64,000 nt of DNA from Streptomyces showdoensis (lineage in GTDB: Bacteria > Actinomycetota > Actinomycetes > Streptomycetales > Streptomycetaceae): the NCBI RefSeq assembly GCF_039535475.1, contig NZ_BAAAXG010000029.1, positions 62,001 through 126,000 on the forward strand, written 5' to 3'. Within the stretch, counting starts at the first letter, position 1. Each line of letters starts with the position of its first letter. Shown piece after piece: positions 53,157-62,161 of this stretch. The translations under genes were made by a program, and so were the position numbers. The notes beneath the pieces were generated by a model, which worked only from the letters and a program-made list of their open reading frames with translations, was not told the origin of the DNA and did no database searches.

Positions 53157-53693
53157 TCAGTCCTTGTCGACCCGGGACAGCGCGTCGGCGATCAGGCGGG
53201 TGGCGAACTCGCGGTCGTCGGTGATGCGGTTGATGTGTTCCGCGAGGAGGAAGGCGGTGGCTTCCAGCGGGTTCATCTCGTCGCTCGTCCACTCCCCGTA
53301 CTGCTTGCGCCAGAGGCTGGGACTGAGGCCGGTGCCGGCCGCGACGACCAGACCCGCCATGGTGGGGATCGCCTCGGCGCGGACGCTCTTGGGCATCGAG
53401 CGCATCGCGGCGACGACGCCGGGCACCACGTACTCGATGACGTCCTTGTCGTGTTCCTCATGGGCCTGCCGCAGCCACTTCATGAACATGAAGATGACCG
53501 TGCACGTGCCGTCCAGCAGGTCCTGGACCTCGCTCGGACCCAGGGACGCGGTGAACTGGCGGATCAGACGCTGCTGTTCGGGATCGGGCCGGGCCCGCTC
53601 CTCGTAGACGGACCTGAGCCGGGAGTCGATCACCATGAGCGCTCCGCCCACATCACCGGCGGGAGCGTACTTCGGGTCGCAGGGCGATGGCAC
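53157..53693 (-). CDS. Hypothetical protein, 178 aa
   Basis: A soluble alpha-rich protein. The GTG start at 53693 has GGAGGAGG five bases upstream, and the coding bias is good to the stop. Visible pieces are DLLDGTCTVIFMFMKWLRQAHEEHDKDVIEYVVPGVVAAMRSM and LEATAFLLAEHINRITDDREFATRLIADALSRV. No family recognised. It follows the pentapeptide gene by about 100 bases on the same strand and happens to be in the frame that gene reads before its frameshift. Confidence 0.65.
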   Translation of the reverse strand: MPSPCDPKYAPAGDVGGALMVIDSRLRSVYEERARPDPEQQRLIRQFTASLGPSEVQDLLDGTCTVIFMFMKWLRQAHEEHDKDVIEYVVPGVVAAMRSMPKSVRAEAIPTMAGLVVAAGTGLSPSLWRKQYGEWTSDEMNPLEATAFLLAEHINRITDDREFATRLIADALSRVDKD

Positions 53694-53797
53694 AGGATCC
53701 TCCTCCGTGACCGCGGAAGGCAGCGCGGCGATGCCCGCACCGTAGACCGCCCAGGATGCGGGGGCCGGGCGATTTCGGGAAGACCACCCGCACGGGA

Positions 53798-54911
53798 TCA
53801 AGGGCCGTTCCGGCCCGCGGCCGAGGGTTCGTCCGGCTCCAGTTCGGCGCGTTCGAGCTTCGCCCCCTTCAGGTTCGCGCCCTCGTGTCTGGAGCCCGCG
53901 AGACGCGCGCCGCTCAGATCCGCCTCGGACAGATCGGCGCCGCGCAGGTCGGCTCCCCTCAGGTCCGCCCCGTCGAGGAAAGGCGTGGCGCAGGTCGGCG
54001 CCGCGGAGGTCGACACCGCGCAGGTCGGCGCTGGTGAAGAACGCTCTCTGGGCCTTGACGTCGCCCAGTCGGACCCCGCGCAGGTCATCGCTCGAGAAGC
54101 CGGCTTGCGTGAGATTCGCTCCCCGGAGGTCGGCACCGGCCAGGACCGCGTTGCCGAGGTCCGCCTCCCGGAGGTCCGCCCTGCGCAGATCCGCACCGGC
54201 CAGGAGCGCTTCACCGAGCCCCGCGCGCACGAGAGAGGCCTCCCTCAGGTCGGCGCCCGCGAGGTCCGCCCGGAGGAGGTTGGCCCGGTATTCGGGAGAC
54301 CGTAGGGTCATCCCCCCGTAGTGCACTGCGTTGAGGTCCTGCCGCGCACGGTCCAGATCGCCCATGTCGGCCAGACCCCGCAGACTCACGTAGCGCAGCC
54401 GGAGCCGCGTGGTGTCACGGCTGTCGACGGGCCGGTTGGCCAGCACCGTCACGGCTGCCTGGAGGTCCACGGGAAGGGGCTCCGGGAAGGCGGGGGTCGC
54501 CCTCCGGGCGCCGTCGGTGGCGGGCAGGCGGGCGTGCGCCCGGACGTAGGCGGCCAGCACCGACAGGCCCGTCGCCTGGTCGCGCGGCGAGTCGCGCATG
54601 ATGCGTTCCAGAGCGTAGATGCCGCCGACCCGGACGTCCGCGGAGGCGGAGCCCAGGCCGGCCACTGCGGCCGTGTAGCGCCCGGTGATCTGCGCCTCGC
54701 GGCTGATCCTCAGCTCCTCCTTGGTCTGCCCGACCGAGATCAAGGTGAAGAGCACCGCGGCCACCGCGGCGAGTCCCGGCAGGGCGGCCACGAACAGTCC
54801 GGGCCAGATCCGCCGCTGCGTCGCGCGCCCGTCCCCGCGGCGGCCGTCGGACAGGCGCAAGCGCCTGCGGCGGCGGCGCGTCGCCGCCCTCCTATGGGCG
54901 GCGCGGTCCAT
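53798..54911 (-). CDS. Membrane pentapeptide-repeat protein with a frameshift
   Basis: The N-terminal about 75 residues are Arg-rich followed by one membrane helix (LFVAALPGLAAVAAVLFTLIS). A helical linker follows (ALERIMRDSPRDQATGLSVLAAYV), then from about residue 195 a right-handed beta-helix of A(D/N)LxG units (ADLAGADLREASLVRAGL ... ADLRGVDLRGADLRH). At 53979-53981 an extra base (TTT for TT on the coding strand) shifts the frame. Removing it gives ADLRH-AFLDG-ADLRG-ADLRG and a stop at 53798, about 370 residues. As written, the zero frame runs on out of register into the next gene's frame. Start ATG at 54911; GTG at 54953 is an alternative. Function of such membrane pentapeptide proteins is unknown. 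Confidence 0.75.
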
Positions 54912-55019
54912 CCGTCGCACGGCTGCGGTTCTGATCGTGGATGAGGTGCCCACGTATGCATGTCAGCCCATGCCCGGGCGAAGCGCAGCGCCGGGTAGGC
55001 CGACTCGACGCCGCCCCGG

Positions 55020-55631
55020 CTACACCCAGCGGTAGGTGGCGTCGGTGACGGCGGGAAGTGCCGCGTCGGTGACGGGTGTGTGCGGGCCGAGCAGGGCCAG
55101 ATGGGGGCCGAGGGGCGGGAAGATCGGCAGGTCGTGGGTCCTGTGGTGGGCGATCCACTCGATGTGGCCGGTCTCGTGGCTGCCGTCGGGCAGTTCGTCG
55201 AGCTCCTCGGTGGCCAGGGTGGCGCGGACCTCCGGCGTGACGCGGAAGCGGTGGACGAGGTGCAGCTTGCGCGGCGGAGGGGTGGGGCCGGGACGGCTCA
55301 CCCGCTGGTCGACCATCCAGATCAGTTCACCGCCGTCGGCCTGCGAGACGTCGAGCCCGAGTTCTTCGTACAGCTCGCGGGCGAGGGCCGCCTTGAGGTC
55401 CTCGCCGGGTTCGACGTTGCCGCCGATGGGCGTGTAGTGCACGGAGTCGGGTCGGTCGCGGCGGAGGAGGGCGACCTCGTCGCCGCAGTAGACCAGGGCT
55501 CCGACGCGGATCTTCAGCGTGCTGAAGGGCTGGGCAGGTTCGGGGTGCTGGGGGTGGTGCTCGGGGTGCTCGGGATGCTCGGGATGCTCGGGATGCTCGG
55601 GATGCTCGGGATGCTCCTGAGGGTTCGTCAT
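55020..55631 (-). CDS. Nudix hydrolase with a His-Pro-Glu repeat N-terminus
   Basis: A 203-aa protein. The Nudix box GGNVEPGEDLKAALARELYEELGLD is complete (G-x5-E-x7-R-E-x2-E-E-x-G), so a nucleoside-diphosphate-linked substrate is likely hydrolysed with Mg2+. Residues 5-30 are HPE/HPEHPQ repeats coded by a 9-bp repeat; they have no Nudix role and may be a metal-binding tail or a product of repeat growth. If translation starts inside, the catalytic domain from about residue 37 is unaffected. No strong ribosome site at 55631. Confidence 0.85.
   Translation of the reverse strand: MTNPQEHPEHPEHPEHPEHPEHPEHHPQHPEPAQPFSTLKIRVGALVYCGDEVALLRRDRPDSVHYTPIGGNVEPGEDLKAALARELYEELGLDVSQADGGELIWMVDQRVSRPGPTPPPRKLHLVHRFRVTPEVRATLATEELDELPDGSHETGHIEWIAHHRTHDLPIFPPLGPHLALLGPHTPVTDAALPAVTDATYRWV
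55557..55618 (-). repeat. 9-bp tandem repeat GGGATGCTC, about six units
   Basis: Near-perfect copies code His-Pro-Glu units at the N-terminus of the Nudix protein. The near-identity of the copies suggests recent expansion. Confidence 0.85.
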
Positions 55632-55775
55632 GCGGCGAGTATGCGCGTGCGTGGCGGGCCCGCGGCGGGCGGGCCCGTGCGGGTGGCGCCGGGACCGGTG
55701 GGTTGCCGCACCCGCCTCGTCCGACCCGCCCGGCCCGGCCGCCCGGACGTGCGACGCGTCCGGGCGGCCGGGCGT

Positions 55776-57251
55776 TCACGGCCGGGTCGACGGAGCGGGT
55801 GTCGGGGACCGGTCCGGTCGCGGTTCGGCCTGACCCTCCCGCGGGGCTCGCCTGCGCAGTCCGAGCGCCGTCAGGGCCGCTGCCGCGATGACCGCCAGGC
55901 CCACCCCGCGCAGTGCCACCGCCATGCCGTCGGTGAAGTCCGCGTGCCCGGCCAGCAAGGTGCCCGTCACCGCCACCCCGAGCGCCGCGCCCGTCTCTCG
56001 CGTCGAGGTGCTGAGGCCCGAGCCCAGGCCCGCCGCGTGGCGGGGCAGGGACGACACGACCCCGAGGGTCAGGGCCGGCATGCACAGGCCGGTTCCGATC
56101 GAGATGACGAGGAGCCAGCAGGCGTAGAGCGGGTACGGGGTCCCCGCGTCGGCCGTGGAGACGCCGAGCAGGCCCAGGCCGATGAGGAGCAGCCCGCCGC
56201 CCGCGACCGGCGCCGGGCGCGCGGACCAGCGGGCGGCGAGGCGGGGGACGAGGGCCATGCCCAGGGTCAGCGGCACGATGGCGAGGCCCGCCTGGGCGGC
56301 GTCGTACCCCTTCACGTACTGCAGGTACTGCGAGTTGACGTAGAAGAGCGAGAAGAGGCCGAAGAAGCTCGCGGCCGTGCCCAGGGTCGATGCGCGCAGC
56401 CGGGCGGAGCGGAAGACCCGCGGGTCGAACAGCGGGGTGCCGGAGCGGAGGGCGTGCAGCGTGAAGGCGCCGAGCAGCGCCGCGCCCAGCGCCAGGGCGA
56501 GCAGGATGCGCGCCGAGGTCCAGCCGTACAGCGGGCTCTCGATGATGCCGAAGAGCAGCGCCACCAGGCCGGCCGTGAGCAGCAGGGTGCCGACCGGGTC
56601 CAGCGACGGGCGTCCGGTGCGGTCGGTGCCGGTCGACTTCGCCGTGCGGGGGGTCGTGCGGGTCACGACCAGGGCGAGCAACGCCGCCAGGGGCACCATC
56701 GTCCAGAACAGCGCCTGCCAGGGCAGGTACGCGCCGATCAGGCCTCCGCCGACGTTGCCCGCGAGCCCGCCGAGGCCCACGGCGAGCGTCCAGGACGCCA
56801 GGGCGCGGGGGCGCTGCTCGGGCGGGGCCAGGTGGGTCAGGATCGACATCGTCGCGGGCATGACCAGGGCCGCGCCCGCCCCGGAGACGCCCCGGCCGGC
56901 GATCAGCAGTGCGGGTGCGGTGGACAGGGCGCTGGTCGCCGCGCCCGCGGCGAACAGGCCGAGCCCGGCCAGCAGCGCTCCCTTGCGGCCGTAGCGGTCG
57001 CCCAGGGCGCCGCACGGTATGAGCAGGCCGGCGAAGACGATGACGTACGCGTCGACGGTCCAGAGGAGTTCGGTGTGGGAGGGGTGGACGGAGGACGAAC
57101 TCAGCTGCGGGAGCAGGAGGTTGATGGCGGCGACCATGGACTGGGCCACCATGACGCAGGCGCACAGGGCGAGAAGGGTCGAGCGGCGCAGCGGACCGGG
57201 GGCGGGCGCGGACCCGGGGGCGGACGAAGATGCGGGGGCAGGCGAAGGCAA
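55776..57251 (-). CDS. MFS drug transporter, DHA2 (14-helix) type
   Basis: A 491-aa efflux pump with about 14 hydrophobic spans. Motif A is GDRYGRKGALL after helix 2, and motif C-like glycine/proline patterns occur in helix 5 (GVSGAGAALVMPATMSIL), as in the EmrB/QacA branch. TTG at 57251 with AAGGAG 5 bases upstream is the start. It is divergent from a LysR-type regulator, with a 10-bp repeat and inverted repeats in the gap, so it is probably induced by its substrate. Substrate unknown. Confidence 0.88.
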   Translation of the reverse strand: MPSPAPASSSAPGSAPAPGPLRRSTLLALCACVMVAQSMVAAINLLLPQLSSSSVHPSHTELLWTVDAYVIVFAGLLIPCGALGDRYGRKGALLAGLGLFAAGAATSALSTAPALLIAGRGVSGAGAALVMPATMSILTHLAPPEQRPRALASWTLAVGLGGLAGNVGGGLIGAYLPWQALFWTMVPLAALLALVVTRTTPRTAKSTGTDRTGRPSLDPVGTLLLTAGLVALLFGIIESPLYGWTSARILLALALGAALLGAFTLHALRSGTPLFDPRVFRSARLRASTLGTAASFFGLFSLFYVNSQYLQYVKGYDAAQAGLAIVPLTLGMALVPRLAARWSARPAPVAGGGLLLIGLGLLGVSTADAGTPYPLYACWLLVISIGTGLCMPALTLGVVSSLPRHAAGLGSGLSTSTRETGAALGVAVTGTLLAGHADFTDGMAVALRGVGLAVIAAAALTALGLRRRAPREGQAEPRPDRSPTPAPSTRP

Positions 57252-57273
57252 GGCCTCTCCTTGGGAGCAGGGA

Positions 57274-57322
57274 CGTCAGGGGTGTCAGGGGTGCAAGGGG
57301 TGCAAGGGGTGCAAGGGATGTG
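57274..57322. repeat. 10-bp tandem repeat TGCAAGGGG-type in the MFS/LysR gap
   Basis: Five to six units beginning GTCAGGGGTG and turning into GTGCAAGGGG lie 25-70 bases upstream of the pump's start. They may influence the pump's promoter or leader. Confidence 0.8.
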
Positions 57323-57442
57323 AGAGATGCGGTTCGGGAGGGAGGGGGCCGGCCCCGGGATCAGAAGGTGCGGTGCTCGCGAGGCACCGGGTGGTGAGGG
57401 GATCCGCTGTCACCGTAGGGTCGCCACCGGACCTGAATCCAG

Positions 57443-57477
57443 TGCAACTTGTGCAGGTGGTGATTGCGTATGACGCA
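57443..57477. promoter_or_regulatory. Inverted repeats in front of the LysR gene
   Basis: TGCA-ACTTG-TGCA (57443-57455) and TGCGT-ATG-ACGCA (57465-57477, covering the start codon) lie at the 5' end of the LysR gene. The first fits the LysR-box type of interrupted dyad and could mediate autoregulation and control of the divergent pump. Confidence 0.4.
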
Positions 57478-58381
57478 TTCCGCGGACGGAGCCCCCTCCG
57501 GGCTCGACCTCAATCTCCTCGTCGCCCTCGACGCCCTCCTCGACGAGCGGAGCGTGCGCGGCGCCGCGCGGCGCCTCCATCTGTCCGAGCCCGCGATGAG
57601 CCGCACCCTGGGACGCATCCGCAAGGCGATGGGCGATCCCGTTCTCGTACGGGCGGGCCGGCACATGGTTCCGACGCCGCACGCGCTCGCGGTGCACGCC
57701 GAGGTGAGTGCCGTGGTGGAGCGGGCCCGGGCGCTGTTCACGGGACCGGGCGCGGTGGATCTGCGCACGGTGTCCAGGACGTTCAGCGTGCTCGGGCACG
57801 ACGCCATCGCCGCCTCCCTCGGACCCGCCCTCTTCGAGCGCGCCGCGCGCGAGGCACCCGGCGTCCGGCTGCGCTTCCTCGGGGAGTTGCCGTCCGAGGC
57901 GCCCGCGCTGCGGGACGGCAGCGCGGACCTGGAGGTCGGCGTCATCGACACGGTCGCGCCCGAGGTGCGGGTGGAGCGCCTCTTCGACGACCGGATGCTG
58001 GCGGTCGTACGGCCGGGGCATCCGCTCCTGAGCGACGAGGTCACGCCCGAGCGGTTCGCCGCGGCGGACCACCTGAACGTGTCCCCTCGCGGGCGCCTGC
58101 ACGGCCCCTTGGACACCGCCCTCGCGGAAATCGGCCTGGAGCGGCGGGTCGTGGGCAGCGTCGGGTCCTTCCCCGCGTCGCTGTTCATCCTGCTCCGCAC
58201 CGAGCTGGTGGGGGTCGCGCCTTCATGGGTACGGCCGCTGGCCGAGGACCTCGGGCTCGTCCTGCTCCCCGTTCCGCTTCGCCTGCCGCCGCTTCCCTTC
58301 GGCCTCGCCTGGCACCCGCGGCACGACGCGGACCCGGCGCACATCTGGCTGCGGGCCACCGTGCGGGAGCTCCTCGGCTGA
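57470..58381 (+). CDS. LysR-family transcriptional regulator
   Basis: A 303-aa regulator. The HTH (LDLNLLVALDALLDERSVRGAARRLHLSEPAMSRTLGRIRKAMGDPVLVR, read in pieces) is the NodD/NahR-like subtype with SEPAMSRTLGRIR. The effector domain follows (FSVLGHDAIAASLGPALFERA ... VGVIDT ... MLAVVRPGHPLL). ATG at 57470 follows AGGTGG by 8 bases. Divergent from the DHA2 pump, which is the probable target. Confidence 0.9.
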   Translation: MTHSADGAPSGLDLNLLVALDALLDERSVRGAARRLHLSEPAMSRTLGRIRKAMGDPVLVRAGRHMVPTPHALAVHAEVSAVVERARALFTGPGAVDLRTVSRTFSVLGHDAIAASLGPALFERAAREAPGVRLRFLGELPSEAPALRDGSADLEVGVIDTVAPEVRVERLFDDRMLAVVRPGHPLLSDEVTPERFAAADHLNVSPRGRLHGPLDTALAEIGLERRVVGSVGSFPASLFILLRTELVGVAPSWVRPLAEDLGLVLLPVPLRLPPLPFGLAWHPRHDADPAHIWLRATVRELLG

Positions 58382-58474
58382 ACTTCTGCACCGGCCGTCC
58401 CGGGGAATCGGCTGGCCGGAATGCGACTGCCGCCGGGGGCGCCCATTCGGCCCGTCGAAGCCCGTTCTCCGGCC

Positions 58475-58503
58475 TTGCCAAGTCGGTCGGCAGACCCTAT
58501 AAG
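58475..58503 (+). promoter_or_regulatory. Promoter of the glycine-rich protein/protease/kinase operon
   Basis: TTGCCA and TATAAG are 17 bases apart, ending 121 bases before the ATG of the glycine-rich gene. This is one of the best sigma-70-like matches in the window. The rest of the 243-bp gap shows no gene. Confidence 0.6.
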
Positions 58504-58624
58504 AATGCTGCAGGCATCGGTTGGGATGGCCGGAATGGCATCCATGCCGCCGACCAGGGGGACCCTCCACTTCCCGCCGGAAGCACCGCGCGCACGCACG
58601 CACACCGACGGAGAACGTGAGGCC

Positions 58625-60214
58625 ATGACCGACAACGACGCTTATCGCCATGCCATGACCCGTCTCGCGGTCGACCCCGACTTCGCCGCCCGGCTCGACG
58701 GCGACGTGGAGGAGGTGGCGCGCGCGCTCGGCCTCACCCCCGAGCAGGTGGCCGAACTGCGGCGGCTCCGTGTGGAGTCCGGTACGGCGGACGGGCCTGC
58801 CACGCTCGACCCGCGGCTGTCCAAGTCGTCGCTCTTCTTCGGCAACGCGGCCCACGCCCTGGCCCACCACGACGTGCCGCTCTCCCCCGTCCCGCACGAC
58901 GTCGAGCCCACCGCCGGGCCGGGCGACGCCGCCGACCTGGCCCCGGACCTCACCACCGACCCCACGACCGGCCTCGATGTACCGGCCACCGCGTTGGCCG
59001 GACTCGGCGACGGCGCGCTCGCGGACGCGTCCTTCGACGACAGCGGCTCCCTGCTGGGCGACATCGGCGACTTCGGCGACTTCGGCGGCCCGGGGGATCT
59101 GGGCGGTCAGGTGGATCCGGGCGGCTTCGGCGACTTCGGTGGTCCCGGCGCATTCGGTGGTTCCGGCGACTTCGGCTCCTTCGGCGACGCCGACGGATTC
59201 GGCGGCCACGGACCCGGCGGACTCGGGGACGAGGGCCCGGGTGGGTTCGACGAGAGCGGCGGATTCGGCGGAGGATTCGGGGACGGCGGATCGGGCGACG
59301 GGTTCGGTGACGGCTTCGGCGGAGGGCCTGGTGGCGGCTTCGGCGGCCACGAAGGCGATGGCTTCGGCGGCGGGATCGGAGGAATCGGCGGCCACGACGG
59401 CGGCCATGACGGTGGCCCCCGCGGTGAGTTCGGCGGCGGAACCGGTGACGGGTTCGGCGGTGAAGGCGGCCATGGCGGTGCCTTCGGCCACGGCGGCATC
59501 TACGAGCGCGGCGAGGACGGCGGCGGCGACTCCGGGGGCGGTGGCGGCGACAGCGGCGGCGGCGACTCCGGGGGCGGGAACAGTGAGAACGGGCGGCGCC
59601 CCGGCGGAGGATCCGGGGGCGGTGACGGAGGCGGCGGCGACTCCGGCGGGGGTGGGGGCGACAGCGGCGGGGGCGACTCCGGGGGCGGAAGCAGCGAGAA
59701 CGGGCGCCGCCCCGGCGGAGGATCCGGCGGTGGCGAAGGCGGCGGATCCGGCGGTGGCGGAGGAGGTGGCGGTGAAGGCGGAGGCGGGGGCGAGTCCGGC
59801 GGCGGCGACTCCGGCGGCGGGGGCGACTCGGGCGGCGGAAGCAGCGAGAACGGCCGTCGGCCCGGGGGCGGCGGCACCGGCGGAGGAGGAGGCGAAGGCG
59901 GCGGAGGCGACTCGGGCGGAGGCGGTGACTCGGGCGGCAGCGGGAGCAGCAGCGAGAACGGCCGCCGCCCCGGCAGCGGCGGCACCGGCGGAGGAGGAGG
60001 CGAAGGCGGCGGGGGCGACTCGGGCGGTGACGGGCAGGGCGGGCGCGGTGGTGGGCGCCACGACGTCTCCGCGCCCGACTCCGACGGCGCGGGCGGAGGC
60101 GGGCTGATCCGTCCGGGGCTCGACCGGCTCGGCCATGCCGGCGTCCACACCGACGGCCCCGGGCACGGCTCCCCCGGCGGCCTGACCGGTGGCGGCTTCG
60201 CCGGCGGTTCCTGA
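58625..60214 (+). CDS. Glycine-rich protein with a leader-like helical N-terminus
   Basis: A 529-aa protein of striking composition. Residues 1-55 (YRHAMTRLAVDPDFAARLDG, then DVEEVARALGLTPEQVAELR) form a compact helical region resembling the leader-like N-termini of some RiPP precursors and NHLP families. Residues about 60-135 are Asp/Pro/Ala-rich. From about 138 to 300 come GDFGDFGG/GFGG repeats, and from about 305 to 480 a Gly/Ser/Asp/Glu sequence holding four copies of SENGRRPG (near 320, 357, 407 and 443). The end is a non-repetitive about 45-residue tail (HDVSAPDSDGAG...). No Cys, signal peptide or membrane span is seen. ATG at 58625 follows GAACGTGAGGCC. First gene of an operon with an FHA/M50 protease and a kinase; it may be their substrate or structural product. 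Confidence 0.75.
   Translation: MTDNDAYRHAMTRLAVDPDFAARLDGDVEEVARALGLTPEQVAELRRLRVESGTADGPATLDPRLSKSSLFFGNAAHALAHHDVPLSPVPHDVEPTAGPGDAADLAPDLTTDPTTGLDVPATALAGLGDGALADASFDDSGSLLGDIGDFGDFGGPGDLGGQVDPGGFGDFGGPGAFGGSGDFGSFGDADGFGGHGPGGLGDEGPGGFDESGGFGGGFGDGGSGDGFGDGFGGGPGGGFGGHEGDGFGGGIGGIGGHDGGHDGGPRGEFGGGTGDGFGGEGGHGGAFGHGGIYERGEDGGGDSGGGGGDSGGGDSGGGNSENGRRPGGGSGGGDGGGGDSGGGGGDSGGGDSGGGSSENGRRPGGGSGGGEGGGSGGGGGGGGEGGGGGESGGGDSGGGGDSGGGSSENGRRPGGGGTGGGGGEGGGGDSGGGGDSGGSGSSSENGRRPGSGGTGGGGGEGGGGDSGGDGQGGRGGGRHDVSAPDSDGAGGGGLIRPGLDRLGHAGVHTDGPGHGSPGGLTGGGFAGGS
59515..60050 (+). repeat. Degenerate GGCGGC/GACTCG repeat coding the Gly/Ser/Asp region
   Basis: Long array of imperfect GGCGGNGACTCGGGC-type units, with four embedded blocks coding SENGRRPG about 110-150 bases apart. 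Larger segments are duplicated (for example around 59880 and 59990). The array is in frame throughout. Confidence 0.85.
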
Positions 60215-60232
60215 GGCGGCGGATCCGTCACG

Positions 60233-62161
60233 ATGCTCTGCCATGCCTGTCGCGTGCACGTCCGGCGCGACTTCCCGTACTGCCTGCGCTGCGGCACGCT
60301 CCGCCGCGGCGCGGCGCCGGCGTCGTTCGCCGCGCCCCGGTTGCGCGGCCTCGACGACCCAGGCCTGCTCGTCCCGTTGAACGGCGAGGTCACGACAGTG
60401 GGCCGTGGCGCCGAGAACGACGTCGTCCTGCCGGACGGCAGCGTGTCGCGCCGTCATGCGCGGGTGGTCCGTGACGCGTCCGGGTTCCGGGTCGACGACC
60501 TGGACTCGTTCAACGGCACCGCCGTAGCCGGCGTCGACCTCCACGGCGCGTCGGCGCGGCTCGCCGACGGCGTCGAGCTGTCCGTCGGCGACGTGCGCCT
60601 GGTCTTCGAGCAGCCCCGGGACGCGCGGATCGGCTCCCGGACCATGGTGGTCGCCACTCAGCTCACCGAGGTGCCGGGCGCCGCCCCCGAGGAGGAGGTG
60701 CCGGAGGCGAACGGGCCGCTCACCGCGCGCCCGCGCCGCCGGAGCGGCTGGGCGCTCAAGCAGGTACCCGCGACGGGGCCCGGGGAGCCGCCCTGGGTGC
60801 TGAGCAACACCCGTACCGGCGGATACCTCCAGCTCGACGAGCGGGAGGTGTTCCTGTGGAACTCCCTCGACGGCGACACCACCGTCCGCGACCTCCTCTT
60901 CGCGTACGCCGACCGCTTCGGCGAGCTGGCGCTGCCGCGGATCGAGGCCGCCCTCGCCGCGTTCGCCGGGGCGGGGCTGCTGCGCGGGATGCCCGGGCAG
61001 CGGGACGAGCGGCCGGCCTCGGGGCTGCGCCGGGCGTGGCGGGCGGTGTACCGGGCCCTGCTCCGGCTGGAGGTGTCCGTGCCGGGACTCGACGGCGCCG
61101 TGACCCGTCTCTACCAGGGCGGCGGCTGGCGGTTCTTCACCCGTACCGGAGTGGCGCTCCTATGGCTGTCGGTGGTCGGCGGCCTGGTGGTGTTCTTCGG
61201 CGCGGCACAGGGACGCCAGCGCCTGCTGGACTTCGGCGGAGCCGGGGTCTGGGGTCCCGTGGCGCTGGCCGCCGGATACGTCTCCGCGCTCGTCGCGCAC
61301 GAGCTGGCGCACGCGCTGGCGGTGAAGTCGTACGGCCGGAAGGTCCGGCGCGGCGGGTTCCTGCTCATGATGGGGATGCCGTTCGCGTTCGTCGACACGA
61401 GCGACATGTGGTTCGGCGGCCGCTGGTCGCGGGTGGTGGTGGCGCTGTCGGGGCCGCTGTCGACCGCGGCGCTGGCGGGCTGGTGCGCCGCGGGCGCCGC
61501 GTTCCTGCCGGTCGGACCCGTCTCGGCCGTGCTGTTCCACCTGGCGTTCGGGCTGTATCTGAACACCCTGTACAACTTCAATCCGCTGATGCCGCTGGAC
61601 GGTTACCAGGCGCTGACCGACGCGCTGCGCGTACCGCGCCTGCGCGAGGAGGCGAGCGCGTACTTCCGCAAGGGCCTGTGGCGGGACCTGCGGTCGGGCC
61701 GCCGGCCGGGGCCGCGCCAGGCCGGCCTGGCCGCGTACGGACTCGCCGTGGTCGTCGGCACGTACGGCTTCCTGCTCCTCGCCCTGCTGGCCTGGCGCTC
61801 CCGCCTCGGCGCGTGGCTGGAGGGGTGGCTGCCCGCCCCGTGGGACACCGTGGTGGTGGCGGTGGTCGTCGCTCTGGTGGCTTTCCCGGTGTGGGCGGCG
61901 GCCGGGCGGTGGCTGATGCGGGCGGTCAGGCGCGGGTCGGCACGAAGGCGTGGCACGGGACGGCGGCACGGATCGGAACGGCGACGCGGCGCGGAACGGC
62001 GGGGTGGCACGGAACGCCGGGGCAGCACGGAACGGCGGGGCAGCACGGAACGCCGGGGCAGCACGGAAGGCCGGGGCAGCACGGAACGGCGGCGTGGGAC
62101 GAGCGGCGGGGACGCGGCGCGACCTGCGGACGACGGCACGACGGTGGAGGGGACGGCATGA
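60233..62161 (+). CDS. Zinc-ribbon/FHA/PqqD-like/M50 membrane metalloprotease
   Basis: A 642-aa multidomain protein. Residues 3-20 are a four-Cys zinc ribbon (CHAC ... CLRC). An FHA domain (about 45-125) has GRGAENDVVLPDGSVSRRHA, the phosphothreonine-binding loops. A PqqD-like winged domain (about 180-260: LSNTRTGGYLQLDEREVFLWNSLDG) follows; such domains bind peptide leaders. Then a polytopic site-2-protease-like M50 domain has HELAH (about 353) and NPLMPLDG (about 446), so the zinc site looks complete. The C-terminus is a basic RGSTER repeat tail. It begins 19 bases after the glycine-rich gene and overlaps the kinase start (ATGA). Predicted: phosphorylation-responsive membrane protease or exporter acting on a peptide or protein partner. 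Confidence 0.8.
   Translation: MLCHACRVHVRRDFPYCLRCGTLRRGAAPASFAAPRLRGLDDPGLLVPLNGEVTTVGRGAENDVVLPDGSVSRRHARVVRDASGFRVDDLDSFNGTAVAGVDLHGASARLADGVELSVGDVRLVFEQPRDARIGSRTMVVATQLTEVPGAAPEEEVPEANGPLTARPRRRSGWALKQVPATGPGEPPWVLSNTRTGGYLQLDEREVFLWNSLDGDTTVRDLLFAYADRFGELALPRIEAALAAFAGAGLLRGMPGQRDERPASGLRRAWRAVYRALLRLEVSVPGLDGAVTRLYQGGGWRFFTRTGVALLWLSVVGGLVVFFGAAQGRQRLLDFGGAGVWGPVALAAGYVSALVAHELAHALAVKSYGRKVRRGGFLLMMGMPFAFVDTSDMWFGGRWSRVVVALSGPLSTAALAGWCAAGAAFLPVGPVSAVLFHLAFGLYLNTLYNFNPLMPLDGYQALTDALRVPRLREEASAYFRKGLWRDLRSGRRPGPRQAGLAAYGLAVVVGTYGFLLLALLAWRSRLGAWLEGWLPAPWDTVVVAVVVALVAFPVWAAAGRWLMRAVRRGSARRRGTGRRHGSERRRGAERRGGTERRGSTERRGSTERRGSTEGRGSTERRRGTSGGDAARPADDGTTVEGTA
61991..62092 (+). repeat. 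18-bp tandem repeat coding RRGSTE units
   Basis: About five units of GGGGCAGCACGGAACGCC type, in frame, code the C-terminal (RRGSTE)n tail of the M50 protein. Each unit offers a Ser-Thr pair beside basic residues. Confidence 0.85.

Noticed and set aside
55557..55618. CRISPR-like or minisatellite array
   Set aside because: Units are 9 bp without spacers and lie in frame inside a Nudix gene.
59515..60050. Pure non-coding GC repeat instead of a Gly-rich gene
   Set aside because: The frame stays open over 529 codons, the start and end regions are non-repetitive and protein-like, and the gene sits 19 bases before a clear FHA/M50 gene.
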